Below are positions 44,310 through 55,144 of a stretch of 64,000 bases of DNA, one piece after another. The stretch's first letter is position 1, and every line of letters begins with the position of its first letter. Location of the stretch: contig MU831904.1 in NCBI GenBank assembly GCA_029204225.1, forward strand, positions 33,367 through 97,366. Direction: 5' to 3'. The position numbers and the translations under genes are program-made. The notes beneath the pieces were generated by a model, which was not told the origin of the DNA, did no database searches, and was given only the letters and a program-made list of their open reading frames with translations. The DNA is from Diphasiastrum complanatum (taxonomy: Eukaryota; Streptophyta; Lycopodiopsida; Lycopodiales; Lycopodiaceae).

Positions 44310-46640
44310 TTGGATCTGAGTTTTTCACAAACTGCATTTCAATCCATGCGTATCTCATATTTGTCTCTTGTTAAAGATATGGATGTGCTCAACAGAAAGG
44401 TCCGAAGTAACAAGAGAAAAAGACTGGTAAACAAGGATATATGTGATCTATCATCCAGAGAGGAGGTCATAGAAAAAGACGAATCCGTGCATTCAAGTAA
44501 GTTATAGCCTATTTGGTATTGAATATTGCTTGAACTTTTTGATTCATTCATAATCACTAATTTTGTTATTTATTCATTTCGACTTTCTGTTGAGTTGCTT
44601 ATTATATACTATTGTGAATACTATGAGTGTCCTAATTTCTACTGACATTTTCAAGAACATTATGTTTGCAATGTAGATCAGCATTGGTTGTTGAAGACCA
44701 TTTGGCCGATGAGATTTCAATTGAAAACTCACTAGGCTCTATCTTGACTTCTAAATCTATGAATTTAATGTTAAATAATAACAAAATGAAAAAGATTAAG
44801 GCTTCAGTTATTGATAGCATTGTGGATGAAGTTGGAAAAATATTAGACACTACATTGCTTCAGGGGGCATGTGACTTTTCTAGCATCAGTAAGAAAGCAT
44901 ATGCAACAATGTTTAAGATGATAAAGGAGGCATTTGCACAGGAAATTATAAAAAGTTTCCAATTCCACGACCATTTCATCTTTAAAAAAAGAGAGACATG
45001 TTAAACCATGGTATGCAACAATAGTTGGTAATCCATCTCATATCAATGAAGTGTATTGCTCGAAAGAAGAAAGTCTAGCATATAACAATTCCAACAATTT
45101 ATTTATTGACATTAATCAGTTATAACATTCATCATAAATTTTTACGATATTACAAATGAGAATGTCAATAATAAGTTTATAGTTGTTCTCAAGTTAGATG
45201 AGTCTGAAATTATAAAAGGACAAAAAATGGAAAGAGTCAGTCTCACGATCATGAATGGAGCACTTTCAAATTTAGAAGACTCAGAAGGCCTCAATTTCAG
45301 TGTTAAAAAAAAAATGATATATGGTGGTTGGCAGTATTTCAGGTATAGCAGTTCCTTCGCATAATAAATAGGGATAATCATTTGAATATGGATTTTATTT
45401 GGGAAATTTTCTTTGTGTTAATATTATGAGGTAATCACATTTTTGTATTCTCTTATAGGTGATGAAAAAAGACCATGACATTCTCTCATGGATATTTAAT
45501 AGAACATCATATCCTGCCACCATAAAAAATCACATGAGGGAGTTCCACTCAATATTTATGGAGTTGGCACTTTCAACATTGAATGGCATTTAGCAGGAGA
45601 TCTGAAGACATTAAAATGTATGTTCAATGTATCTCATGGCGCTAACTCTAAACACCCTTGTTTGTACTACATGAAAACAACAAAAGACATGACACGGAGT
45701 ACAAGAATATCAAGAGATCGAGAAGATCCTAATTGAAAACCTATGCTACCGATTCCTCTACGAAATGTTCATATCTGTACATTGCATGCAGAGGTGTGTA
45801 TTATAGAAAAAATAATATATCTTCACATCTTGTTTGCATGGAATTCTGAGCTAGAGGCCTCTGCGAAGAAAGCTATTTCCAGATTAGAGGATGTGTTGTC
45901 CAAAGCAGGCTTACATAAAGGCCACATTAAAATACAAAAAGATGACAAGCTATCAAGTAAAACATGAAATATTCCATGCAAGCCGAGCATTGGAGGATCC
46001 AAAGCTCGCAGATTTTTATCAAATTATTCTGGCAAACAATCCAAGGTTCAATACACGGTTTGGAAAGAAATTATTGCAGCAACTCAAGATTTCAAAGAAG
46101 AAGGTTCTACTCGTATACACAAAGTAGAAGTTTGGAAAAAGTTAGACAACATGGTGAAATACTTGAGAAAAGATAAATTTTCACATACTGATATTCAAAT
46201 GATACAGAAAACAACCAATGAATTTGTGGATGCAGTTCAGAGTGCATGGGGTGTTGATCATATAACACATTATATGGTAAGATTTTGATTTTACACTACG
46301 ATAGACAAATATGTGCAATTAAAATAGATACTTTTGGTACTGATTTAGATTATGTTTTTATGACATGCAGCACATATTACGACATCATTCAACATTCTTT
46401 GCAAGAAATAGTGGAAGTCTTAGCATATGGTCATCGCAAAGAATGGAAAAATCTCATTGGCAAGCAAGAGCGACATTTCATAAAAGTACACAACATGGCA
46501 GGACTAGCACAAAAAATAGCTATATACTACAACTTTTCCAATGGTTTTACAGAAGAATCCAAATTCGTCATAATACAAAATTGACGGATTATAAAAAATT
46601 TCAAAAAGCATGCAAATTTATACAAGCCAGTAGGCTATAG
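44310..46640 (+). pseudogene. Degenerate intron-containing gene, transposase-like, function unknown
   Basis: Pieces of one long protein lie in order on the plus strand. 44310-44495: basic segment ending at a GTAAGT donor. 44677-45125: begins after an AATGTAG acceptor, reads VIDSIVDEVGKILDTTLLQG and, after a frameshift in an A run, KPWYATIVGNPSHINEVYCS. 45150-45340: VVLKLDESEIIKGQKMERVS. 45465-45720: DHDILSWIFNRTSYPATIK, then IYGVGTFNIEWHLAGDLKTL and SHGANSKHPCLYYMKTT. 46365-46640: GSLSIWSSQRMEKSHWQARA. The WHLAGDLK...HPCLY and MEKSHW motifs recall an uncharacterised transposase-like family known to me from animals and fungi, but I cannot confirm that. Stops and frameshifts show decay. Confidence 0.5.
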
Positions 46641-46649
46641 ACACACAAT

Positions 46650-47170
46650 AAAATTTTGTATATTAAATAAAAATATTTACAAAGTACAGTTCAGTGTGAA
46701 AGATTCAACTAGTTTCATCACATTTTGCAATATTTCCATATTTGGCATATTGAGGCCAAAACTTGTTTTAGACTTAAAGGTTGACTTTTCAAAGTTCATT
46801 AGTCTAAATTTCATTTGAATAAATACTTTTTGAAAGTGTGGGAAAGATAGAATGCGAGTTTGAGTAGATTCAATTTGAATAAGTTGGGTACATTGAATCT
46901 AGACCCAAAATTGGTAGGGTTAGCATTTTGGTGGGAAAGCCAAGTGACCAAATAGGGTTTGGACCTGCTATAAAAGGATGTAACTCGTGGAGAGAGTCAT
47001 CTTCTCTCTTCTCTATCTCATTTCATGCTTATACATGGTTCTCTTGGGTTCTACTATCCATTGGTGCACTATCTTGGTGATTGCTTGCAATTCTATGTGT
47101 AGAATGATCTATATTTGTTATTTTTGGATCCACACGTGTGAAATACAGTAGCTTGCTGGTTTTGTACGGA
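46650..47170 (+). mobile_element. LTR-like sequence related to Z
   Basis: Shares with Z a CTATAAAAGG box (46970), a CT-rich stretch, atttcatgcttatac, a tgtgtagaatgatct phrase and CACACGTGTG at 47131. It has a short CT stretch where Z has the long array. No coding. Ends not determined. Confidence 0.55.
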
Positions 47171-47514
47171 TAGAAATAGTACATAATCATTTCATTCAAA
47201 TTCGATCAAGTTCTATTAGTGTTTGCATCTCAAATTGTGTGTAGATGCTGATTTTTCTACATTGGTGAAATTGGTAGTGTATTTCTCTTTCTAACCAAAG
47301 ATCATTCAAGTAGATTGGATCTTAAGGATTTGAAATCTTTCACATTCAGCAGTATCTAATCTACTTCCGATATTTTTTTCCAATGAAAGTTGCAACTTAG
47401 AATCATGCAACAATTTCTTTCTTTCTTATGGATCCAATAGTTCACAGTTTTCATGCTTACTCAGATCAACGTAAGCAGCATACACTGCAAAATGAGATGA
47501 TCTGAGCATGGAAT

Positions 47515-48487
47515 TTACTGGTTCATATCCGAAAATTTTAACTGCAATAGTTTTTTTACAAAAATTATTTTATGCACCTTATTAAAATTATGTCTTCCAA
47601 GAAAATGAGACAATGCCTTGATTGCCTTAATCATAGTTTCACCATGTTGATCCTTTGAATGGGCAACACTTACCTCATTATTCTTGAAGGACTTTAGATA
47701 GTGCCCGAGTGCATGATCTCTTGAAAATTCTCCCGCAGAAAATCTCTGTCCCTCTCGACGAATTGCGAAATCATTAAGGAAAATTGTTTCCTAAAATGAT
47801 AAAAAACAAAGTAAGCTCCAGTATATAATCTGACATAACAAATCTACTAGTACTTGATAAGAGACAAAAACTTACGCATTCGGCTTTGTCTTCTCTGATT
47901 ACTGTCTCTCCATCAATATTATGTCCACCTTTCGATGTCAATATTGTTGGTGAATAGACAGTTGGTTGTGGAAAACCAAGTTGACTTTGGATTCTAAGAA
48001 ACTCCTCCTCAGAAGGTAGATCATCTTCTTTGTTGCGCATTTCCTCCACAGCCATTTTCAAGCAATCTTTTCCTAAATAAAACTTATCATTATGTACATT
48101 GTCGACACCAGGGAGAAGATCATCAACATCAAAATCAATTATATCCGAAAATTCGTCAAGCTCTTTGCTCAAAATTCAAAGAGTCTCAACTTCAGTGAAG
48201 TAAAAAAGGTCCGATATTGTCAAAAAAGAATTATTATCTATAATATAAGTAGGCAAAGTGATCAACATTTTATCAGAAGGAGAAAGGGTAGTGGGTGTTC
48301 TAGGGCCTATAAAAGTAGCCCTATTTTGAGCAAGATCAAAATCAGAACAATCATCTAAATGAACACTCGTGTCAATAAAAAAAGTATTTATATCTACAAT
48401 CTTTGACTTTTCAAACTTTGTACCACTAGAAGAAGCTGTTTCAGAAGTGGAGGGCATAGAGTCCGAATCGTCAAAAATATTTAACAA
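47515..48487 (-). pseudogene. Two-exon gene fragment, function unknown
   Basis: Exon 1 (48487-47876) encodes a Ser/Asp-rich N-terminus starting MLNIFDDSDSMPSTSETASS, then, after a single TGA (48176-48178), SKELDEFSDIIDFDVDDLLP and KEDDLPSEEEFLRIQSQLGF. It ends at a canonical GTAAGT donor. The 85-bp intron (47875-47791) ends TTTTAG. Exon 2 (47790-47515), phase 0 and fully open, reads ETIFLNDFAIRREGQRFSAG, HALGHYLKSFKNNEVSVAHS, TMIKAIKALSHFLGRHNFNK and ends SDMNQ-stop. No family recognised. A D-family LTR lies just upstream at 48505. It may be a host gene relic or part of an unknown transposon. Confidence 0.5.
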
Positions 48488-48504
48488 AAGAAAAAAAACA
48501 AAAA

Positions 48505-49186
48505 TGTAAAAATTACAGCAAATAAGGATCCTAAAACACTTGAAATGATGAGGGAAACAATAGCTTATGATTTCATAAGATTAGCACAAGTTGAACCATC
48601 AAAATCCATCAAAAATCTATGCTTGAACCTCACTAAATGGCCCAAATTCTTGAAGAAGGTTTCACACGTGTGAAAGTACGGCCTCCCACAGTCTGAGTAC
48701 TGTACACCAGACTTACATTCAATCCTATAATCATTAGTAATCACAAGTACTCAAACAATTATGAACATAGAGAGCAATTGCACCATTATGAGAGAAAAAA
48801 CATGAAATTGCTTGATTGATTTTGGTGAGATATCATCACCTATATATACATGATCCATCACGGTTTTGGGCAGGTATGAGTAGCCCTAAACCTATCCCTA
48901 ATGCTAATTTTGGTGGATCTTTCATCCCTACCAAGTTAGGGTTGGAATCTTGGAGATCCCTCAACAATGCAAAAATTACCAAAAATAGCTCCTATTTTTT
49001 CTCCCTTGTATCTAAGCATAATTTGGACTCATTCCAAAGGTTCTAACACTTAGGTCTACTTGAGAACATCCTTATGAATGAAATCCTATGCTATTTTGCA
49101 CGTGTGACAAGCCACATCATGACCATCTAACTATTTACAAGTCATATGACCAAAACTAGTCAAGCTAGAATTGTGAATTTTTAACA
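48505..49186 (-). mobile_element. Copia D2: 3' LTR (682 bp)
   Basis: TGTAAAAATTACAG...TTTTTAACA, the same length as the D1 5' LTR. Inside it, minus-strand AGTGAGGAGGAG (49187-49198) is the polypurine tract. TATA-like TATATATAGG lies near 48841-48850 on the minus strand. Confidence 0.93.
48661..48674. promoter_or_regulatory. TTCACACGTGTGAA palindrome in D2 LTR
   Basis: Exact 14-mer with the same flank (agtacggcctcccacagtct) as the D1 copy at 17017. Confidence 0.7.
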
Positions 49187-49200
49187 CTCCTCCTCACTAT

Positions 49201-51729
49201 CTAGCTTGGTTCAATCATTGCTTTACTAATCACTCCAAGTGATGATCTGAACTTCATAAAAGGTGTCTTTTGAAGTGGTTTAGTAAGTAGATCAGCTACA
49301 CATTCATTGCTTGGAACATGCTCCAAAGCAATCTCCTTGGCTTGCACCATTTCTCTCACAAAGTGATGGCATATCTCAATGTGCTTAGATCTTGCATGGA
49401 AGATTGGGTTAGATGCAAGGTGTTGGGCTGATATATTGTCATTGTAGATGATTGGTGCCTCCTCTGAATCCATGATCTTTAGTTCCACCAATAATCTCTT
49501 GATCCAAAGTACCTCCTTTGTAGTGGTTGTCAAAGCTTTGTACTCGGCCTCGGTTGAAGATAGAGATATAGTTTCTTGCTTTTTTGAAAGCCATGAAACC
49601 ACACCTTCTCCTATGAAAGTTGAATAGGCACTTGTTGAATTCCTATCCCTCTTGTCCCCTGCAAAATCTGAATCACTAAATGCATGAAGGTTAATCACAT
49701 CTCCTCTATATAGAATCCCAAAATCCAATGTACCCGAGATGTATCTTAGAATTCTCTTAGCCTTTTTCTAATGGATATTCAATGGATTTTGCATGGATTG
49801 GCTCAACCTACATACACTAAAGCTAAGATCTGGTCTAGTTATAGTGATCCACATTAAGGAACCTATAAGTTGCCTAAACAAAGTGATGTCCATGAAGGAT
49901 CTTTCATCATCTTCATTTGGCACTTTTACATCTTGCTCCATTGGTGTGTCAACACTTTTGCATACTTCCATCTTAAACTTCTTCAAAAGACTTTGAGCAT
50001 AGTTTACTTGACTTATAAAGATAAAATCAGACCCTCTAAGTACTTCTATGCCTAAGATGAAGTGAAGACACCCTAGATCTACCATCTTGAACTCTAAGGA
50101 TAGATCTATCTTGATTTTTTCAATACCATCAACACTATTTCCACTAATGATGATGTCATCTACATAAATGAGTAAAAGTACAATACCAACATCATCAAAC
50201 TTAATGTAAAGAGTGGTATCATATTCACTTTGAACAAAAGAAAGTGAAATAAGATAGCAATGTAGTCTTGAATTCCAAGATCTTGAGGCTTGCTTCAAGC
50301 CATAGATGCTTCTTTGGAGATGGCATACTTTGTTCTCCATTCCATGCTTGATGAACCCTTGTGGCTGCTCCATATAGATATCCTCTTCCAAAAAACCATT
50401 CAAGAAAGCATTAGAGACATCCATTTGACATAGAATCCATCCAAAATGTGATGCAAGTGCAATGATTAGTCTTATTGTGACCATCTTGGCCACGGGTGCA
50501 AAAGTTTCCTCATAGTCTATCCCTCTCTCTTGAGCATAACCTTTTGCAACTAATCTTGCTTTATGTTTGTTAACACTCCCATTTGCATTCAACTTAAGCT
50601 TGAAGACCCACTTGCATCCTATTACATTCCTTTGAGGTCTCTCAACAAGCAACCAAGTTTCATTCTCAATCAAGGCATCATACTCATCCAACATAGCTTT
50701 ATACCATTCTTTGGAGTTCAATGCATCTTCAACATTAGACGGTTCTTCAAAACTAGATAAAGCATAAGAAGTGGATGATATACCCTCAACTTGCTGTCCT
50801 TTGCCTTGATATGTGAGCCTTGATGGCTCCACTTTTGCCCTTGAAGATCTCCTTGGTGTGATAGGTGGGTTTGGTGCTTGCTCCTCCATGAGCTCCTCCT
50901 CAAAACCAAGATCTTGCTCCTCGGCCATCTTCTTCTTGATTGTTGGAGCACTTGAGCCTTCTTCAAGCATATGCATATGATGTTCATCAAAGATGACATC
51001 CCTTGAAACAACAAATTTGTTCAAGGATGGGAGATAGACTTTGTAGCCCTTGCTTGAGCTTGCATATCCAAGCATGATCCCTCTTGTGGAAGATGGATCC
51101 TCCTTGGTTCTTGTTTCCAATGGCACATGCACATAACATATACACCCAAAAACTTTCAAGTGATTAAGATTGGGTTTCTTTCCATACAACATCTCATATG
51201 GAGTTTTGCCTTCAATTGCTTTGCAAGACACCCTATTCATCAAGTAGTTTGCACATACAAGAGACTCACCCCAAAAGGATTTGGGCAAACAAGCATCTAA
51301 TCTTAAAGCCTTAGAACATTCACATAATATTCTATTCCTTCTTTCAGCAACTCCATTTTGTTGAGGAGTGTAAGGACAAGAAGTCTCTTTCTTGATCCCT
51401 TCCTCCTCACAAAAGGCCTTGAACTCATTGGAGATGAATTCTCCACCATTGTCACTTCTAAGAATCTTGATGCTATGATTATGATGCTTTTCCACAAACA
51501 ACTTGAACTTTACAAAAGTATCAAATACTTGAGACTTGAAGGAAAGTAAGAACACCCAACAATATCTTGAGTAGTCATCAATGAAGGTTAAAAACATGGA
51601 TGAACCTCCATTAGATTTGGTGCTAGCAATGTGCACATCCGAGTGTATGAGTTCAAGAGGATGAGATGACTTTGTGATGGATTTAGGAAACACCTTCTTA
51701 TGTGCCTTGGATAAGGCACAAGCTTCACA
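49201..51729 (-). CDS. Copia D2: integrase core, RT and RNase H
   Basis: One frame of ~840 codons broken by one TAG (49766-49768) that replaces a Trp codon between RT and RNase H. Integrase: CEACALSKAHKK, HSDVHIASTKSNGG, FIDDYSRYCWVFLL, SDNGGEFISNEFK and TPQQNGVAERRNR (D-D-E intact). C-terminal segment SRDVIFDEHHMHMLEEG. RT: KARLVAKGYAQERGIDYEET, MDVSNAFLNGFLEEDIYM, active site LLIYVDDIIISGNS intact. RNase H: AFSDSDFAGDKRDRNS, SLSSTEAEYKALTTTTKE, NDNISAQHLASNPIFHARS, VADLLTKPL. The N-terminal third of the polyprotein is missing because the element is cut at 51729 by a tandem-repeat block. Confidence 0.93.
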
Positions 51730-51735
51730 CCTCTA

Positions 51736-52012
51736 AAGTTCCATCTTAGTATCACTAAGACCAGGACACAGAGAAATCTGCAAGGGTTTGTTGTCAATCA
51801 AAAAACAAAAAAATAAATAAATAACAAACTTTTGTAAAAGCTTCTGAAGTTCCATCTTAGTCTCACTAAGACCAGGGCACAGAGAAATCTGCAAGGGTTT
51901 GTTGTCAATAAAAAAAAAAAAACACATAACAAACTTTTGTAAAGGCCTCTGAAGTTCCATCTACTAAGACCAGGACACAGAGAAATCTGCAAGGGTTTGT
52001 TGTCAATAATAA
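51736..52012. repeat. Three tandem 105-111-bp units
   Basis: Units begin near 51736, 51847 and 51952 with aagttccatcttag and share the conserved stretch gacacagagaaatctgcaag. Between conserved parts each unit carries an A-rich run. The array sits exactly at the broken end of D2. Confidence 0.93.
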
Positions 52013-52501
52013 AAAAAATAAAAAAATAAAAAAGAAATAAAAAAAAATTAATTATATATTATAATAATTTTAGCCCAAGCCTCTTTGGTAAGTGACTTTG
52101 TCTTTGATAGACTTCTCCCAAGACCGCCAAGGCTAAAGCGAATTATAGTTGGTATTGAAAAATCCTTCTATAAACTTGCGGAGAAGTGTCGAAAAGTAGT
52201 TTTTTGAAGCAAAACTAAACCTTTGCCAAAAACCCTACATAAGTACTTTTTCAATTATCGTCCCTCGTCCTAAGACTTTCGTTGGAAGGGCATAATTGAA
52301 ATTATTTATAAAATCTACCCTTGCCCAACCCGTGAATGTTCTAGACAAAGGAATATTTCTGCTTTATTCATCCTGTCTTTTCCTCTTCCATCACCTCATC
52401 ATCAATTCTCTCATAGACATTTCAAAAACTGCATCTCACAATCTCTCTCTTGTACATCACCACACCACTCCATATCACCTTCACCTTGCACACAGCAGGC
52501 C
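52013..52501 (+). other. A/T-rich tract, then probable H leader
   Basis: 52013-52070 is almost pure A/T. 52071-52501 is non-coding and C/T-rich near the end, leading into the H gag ATG at 52502. No primer-binding site or 5' LTR is seen here. Confidence 0.5.
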
Positions 52502-54326
52502 ATGGCAATTTATGAGCAGCTTGCCCAAATCTTGATGCTTTCTAGAGAAACTCTCAAGGGCTACACTGCACGATTTGCCAAGATGGCGGGAGATTGGAAT
52601 TCCGGTCTTCCTAGTCACCACAAAATGGCATTTTTTTTTATGCTGGATTACCGCACGAGATCAAGATTGGTATGTCACCCTTTACATCATATACTAGTCC
52701 AAACAAACTCTGTAAGATAGCTGCTATTGCAGAAGCACAGATCTTGCACACACCATCATAGTCCATATCCAACATTCAAACAATCAGTGATGATAGAGCA
52801 TCTAATCCACAAGATGCCACAGACAACGCTAGCCAAAGTACTAGCAACACGGACGATCAGATGCAAGTTGTCGGTGACACAGAGGAGATGTGCAGTCAAT
52901 CTGATTACCTCCCAAAACCACAAATTGCCAATCGGAAGATCCAACCACTGGACCAGTGCCATTATTGTTTTGGAAAACATCCAACACCTCAATGTCCAGT
53001 TCGGAATCCGAGATTACAAAATCAATCCAATAAGGGAATTCTGGAGATTGGGAATCAATCAACAAAATCCTCATCTATGCCATCTAGCTTGTCATCAGAT
53101 CGCTCCTCCAAAGAAAGTGGATTGGTCTCAGGACTTTCAGAATCTTCTCTAGTGTCTAGGCAAGGTTCGATGGAAGTATTGGTTATATCAACGAGCGGAC
53201 CATCCCAGGTAGGGGAAGTTCAAACTGGCTCACCACTATATTTCGTGGAAGGGATCAAAGGAGACCTGATACCGTTGTACGCGCATCAATTGAGAGGTGA
53301 CAGAATCTTATACACGATATGGTGTTTCGGATGTGGAGGTAAACATCGTAGATCAGAATGCTCACACCGAAATGATATGTCCTCCTTCTATACTTGGTGT
53401 GAACAATGCGGCATCAATCACCCATGTTGTGATTGTCCACTAAGAGATCAAAGAAAAGCAGTTATGACTCCTACCTGCTTGAATCGGCAACCTACGTATG
53501 ACCATGCAAATCCACCAACCGAGAAGCTGCACTACAAACGCAAACTTCTAGTGCCACCTGGTTACGAAGCAGATGCGGATGGAAGGAATGAGAGAAAGAT
53601 CCAGAAACAAGTTGACACGGCCACACATGAATCACCAACACAACAGAAGACAGAGTGGGTAAAATTTAGCCAACTAGGGATAGCGAAAGAAGCAAGAAAT
53701 TGGCAACAGATGCAATCCAGCAGATTCTACCAAGCCTCATTAAACAAATGCTGCCACAACTTCTGGTGGATAAATTACAAAGGGGCCTCACGTCAACCAT
53801 GCAACTTGAAGGCAAACTGACTACCAGTCAATGCAATGATCCATCTGTACCACCTTCAAGAGAGTAGTCCATTGAGAAAGGAAAGACTAAGGTGGGAGAT
53901 TGTCCTCTGATTTCAACACCAATCATAAGCAAGATCCAACCACAGTCGGAATGTTCCACTCAACATCTAGCCACCACAAAGCTACATCAGGATATCACAT
54001 TGCTTAGACGGCCAAATCCAGGGAATCCAAGCCCAAAATGGCCAATTGCACAGCAAGAACCAGAACCTATAATGACAAAGCCTTGTCCTAAATCTATGAT
54101 ATTGACTGCTGAGGAAAGTCATCAGGCTGATGCATACTTCAAATACCTGGACAGACAAGAGCATCAAGCAAACATGTCATATCCACATTATGATTTGGGG
54201 GATTCCATGACATTGGGACCAATTATGCAGATCTATGAGGATCCTCAGATGGCATACCTCGACTACCCAATTGTCAATGAACAAGGTTATCCGGAATGGC
54301 CACCAGACCCTTATGGGTATTATTGA
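52502..54326 (+). pseudogene. Element H: Gag with three CX2CX3HX4C knuckles
   Basis: Starts MAIYEQLAQILMLSRETLKG; the N-terminal part (ARFAKMAGDWNSGLPSHHKM, then after a shift LPHEIKIGMSPF) resembles the end of a Retrotrans_gag core. The main frame (52861-53820 and upstream) holds three knuckles: CHYCFGKHPTPQC, CFGCGGKHRRSEC and CEQCGINHPCCDC, all with three rather than four residues before His. After a stop at 53818 a third frame (53892-54326) gives the tail, ending YPEWPPDPYGYY. Frameshifts near 52640 and a stop near 53820 break it. No protease or pol follows before the 3' LTR, so H, like T, is Gag-only. Confidence 0.75.
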
Positions 54327-54516
54327 AAATCTGGCAAGTCCAAGTTCTTGCTGATTGCCATCATCCAATAAAGCCTCAAGTTTTATGTAATCGAATTTTA
54401 TCCACGCTTATCCTGAAGCACCCATGTCCCAACAATAAAAGAACCGACAACAGTGCCCCTTCACGACAGTTGCAGCCTCGTGCCAAGGGACCGACACTAC
54501 TTTGGGCCGTGGACCC

Positions 54517-55144
54517 TGTTGTGGGTATTTCCTGCACAATAATGAACAAGTGGGTCCCACCACTTGAAATACTATTGGCCAAGCCTTACCTAGTGGGCCC
54601 CACCACAGTGCAGTGTACAGTTAGAATAATAAGTGTGAGGGCATTGGCGTCCTGCATGTGTAAGCCCAACCCAATGAGCACGCAAAATGGTGAGGTAGAA
54701 CTTGAATAAAATACTTGGGGCCTTAGTTAGAATAAATTAATTAAAAAGCCCAAAGTCAAGTTCATAAGGTTCTAGGTTAAAAGGGAATCTCTCAAACTCA
54801 CATGAATCATGTGAGTTTGGCCCTTTTCTTAATGAACCATTAGATTGAAGTTCAATTAGTTTGAAGGGCTAGGATGCCATTGTAAATAGGCCAATGAGAG
54901 CTAAGATGGCCCTCTCTCCTCAACTATATAAGGAGGCCATTTCCCATTGTACATATCTTCATCTTTCTCAATAAAGCTCTCTCTCTCTCTCTCTCTATCT
55001 CTCTTCTCTCCTCTCTCTAAACTCTCTCTCCTCTCTCCTCTCTCTCATCACTCCTTCCTCTCTATCTCCCTTCTCTCTCTCTTGTTATGCAGGTGTGCAT
55101 GGGTGGCTCCCAGTGAACGGACCCCTATACTACGACGGACTACA
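54517..55144 (+). mobile_element. Element H: 3' LTR (628 bp)
   Basis: Starts TGTTGTGGGTATTTCC and ends GACGGACTACA, followed at once by R-element coding (TTGGC at 55145-55149). TATA box CTATATAAGG (54924-54933), AATAAA at 54970 and a CT-rich stretch (54976-55080) give it promoter and terminator features. The first ~55 bp recur on the minus strand at 60092-60036, next to the other half of R. Confidence 0.85.
54793..54819. repeat. Perfect 13-bp inverted repeat with one-base centre
   Basis: CAAACTCACATGA, one A, TCATGTGAGTTTG. Outside it, AAAAGGG (54779-54785) and CCCTTTT (54822-54828) are also complementary, so a longer imperfect hairpin can form. It lies ~105 bp upstream of the H LTR TATA box. 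Confidence 0.9.
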
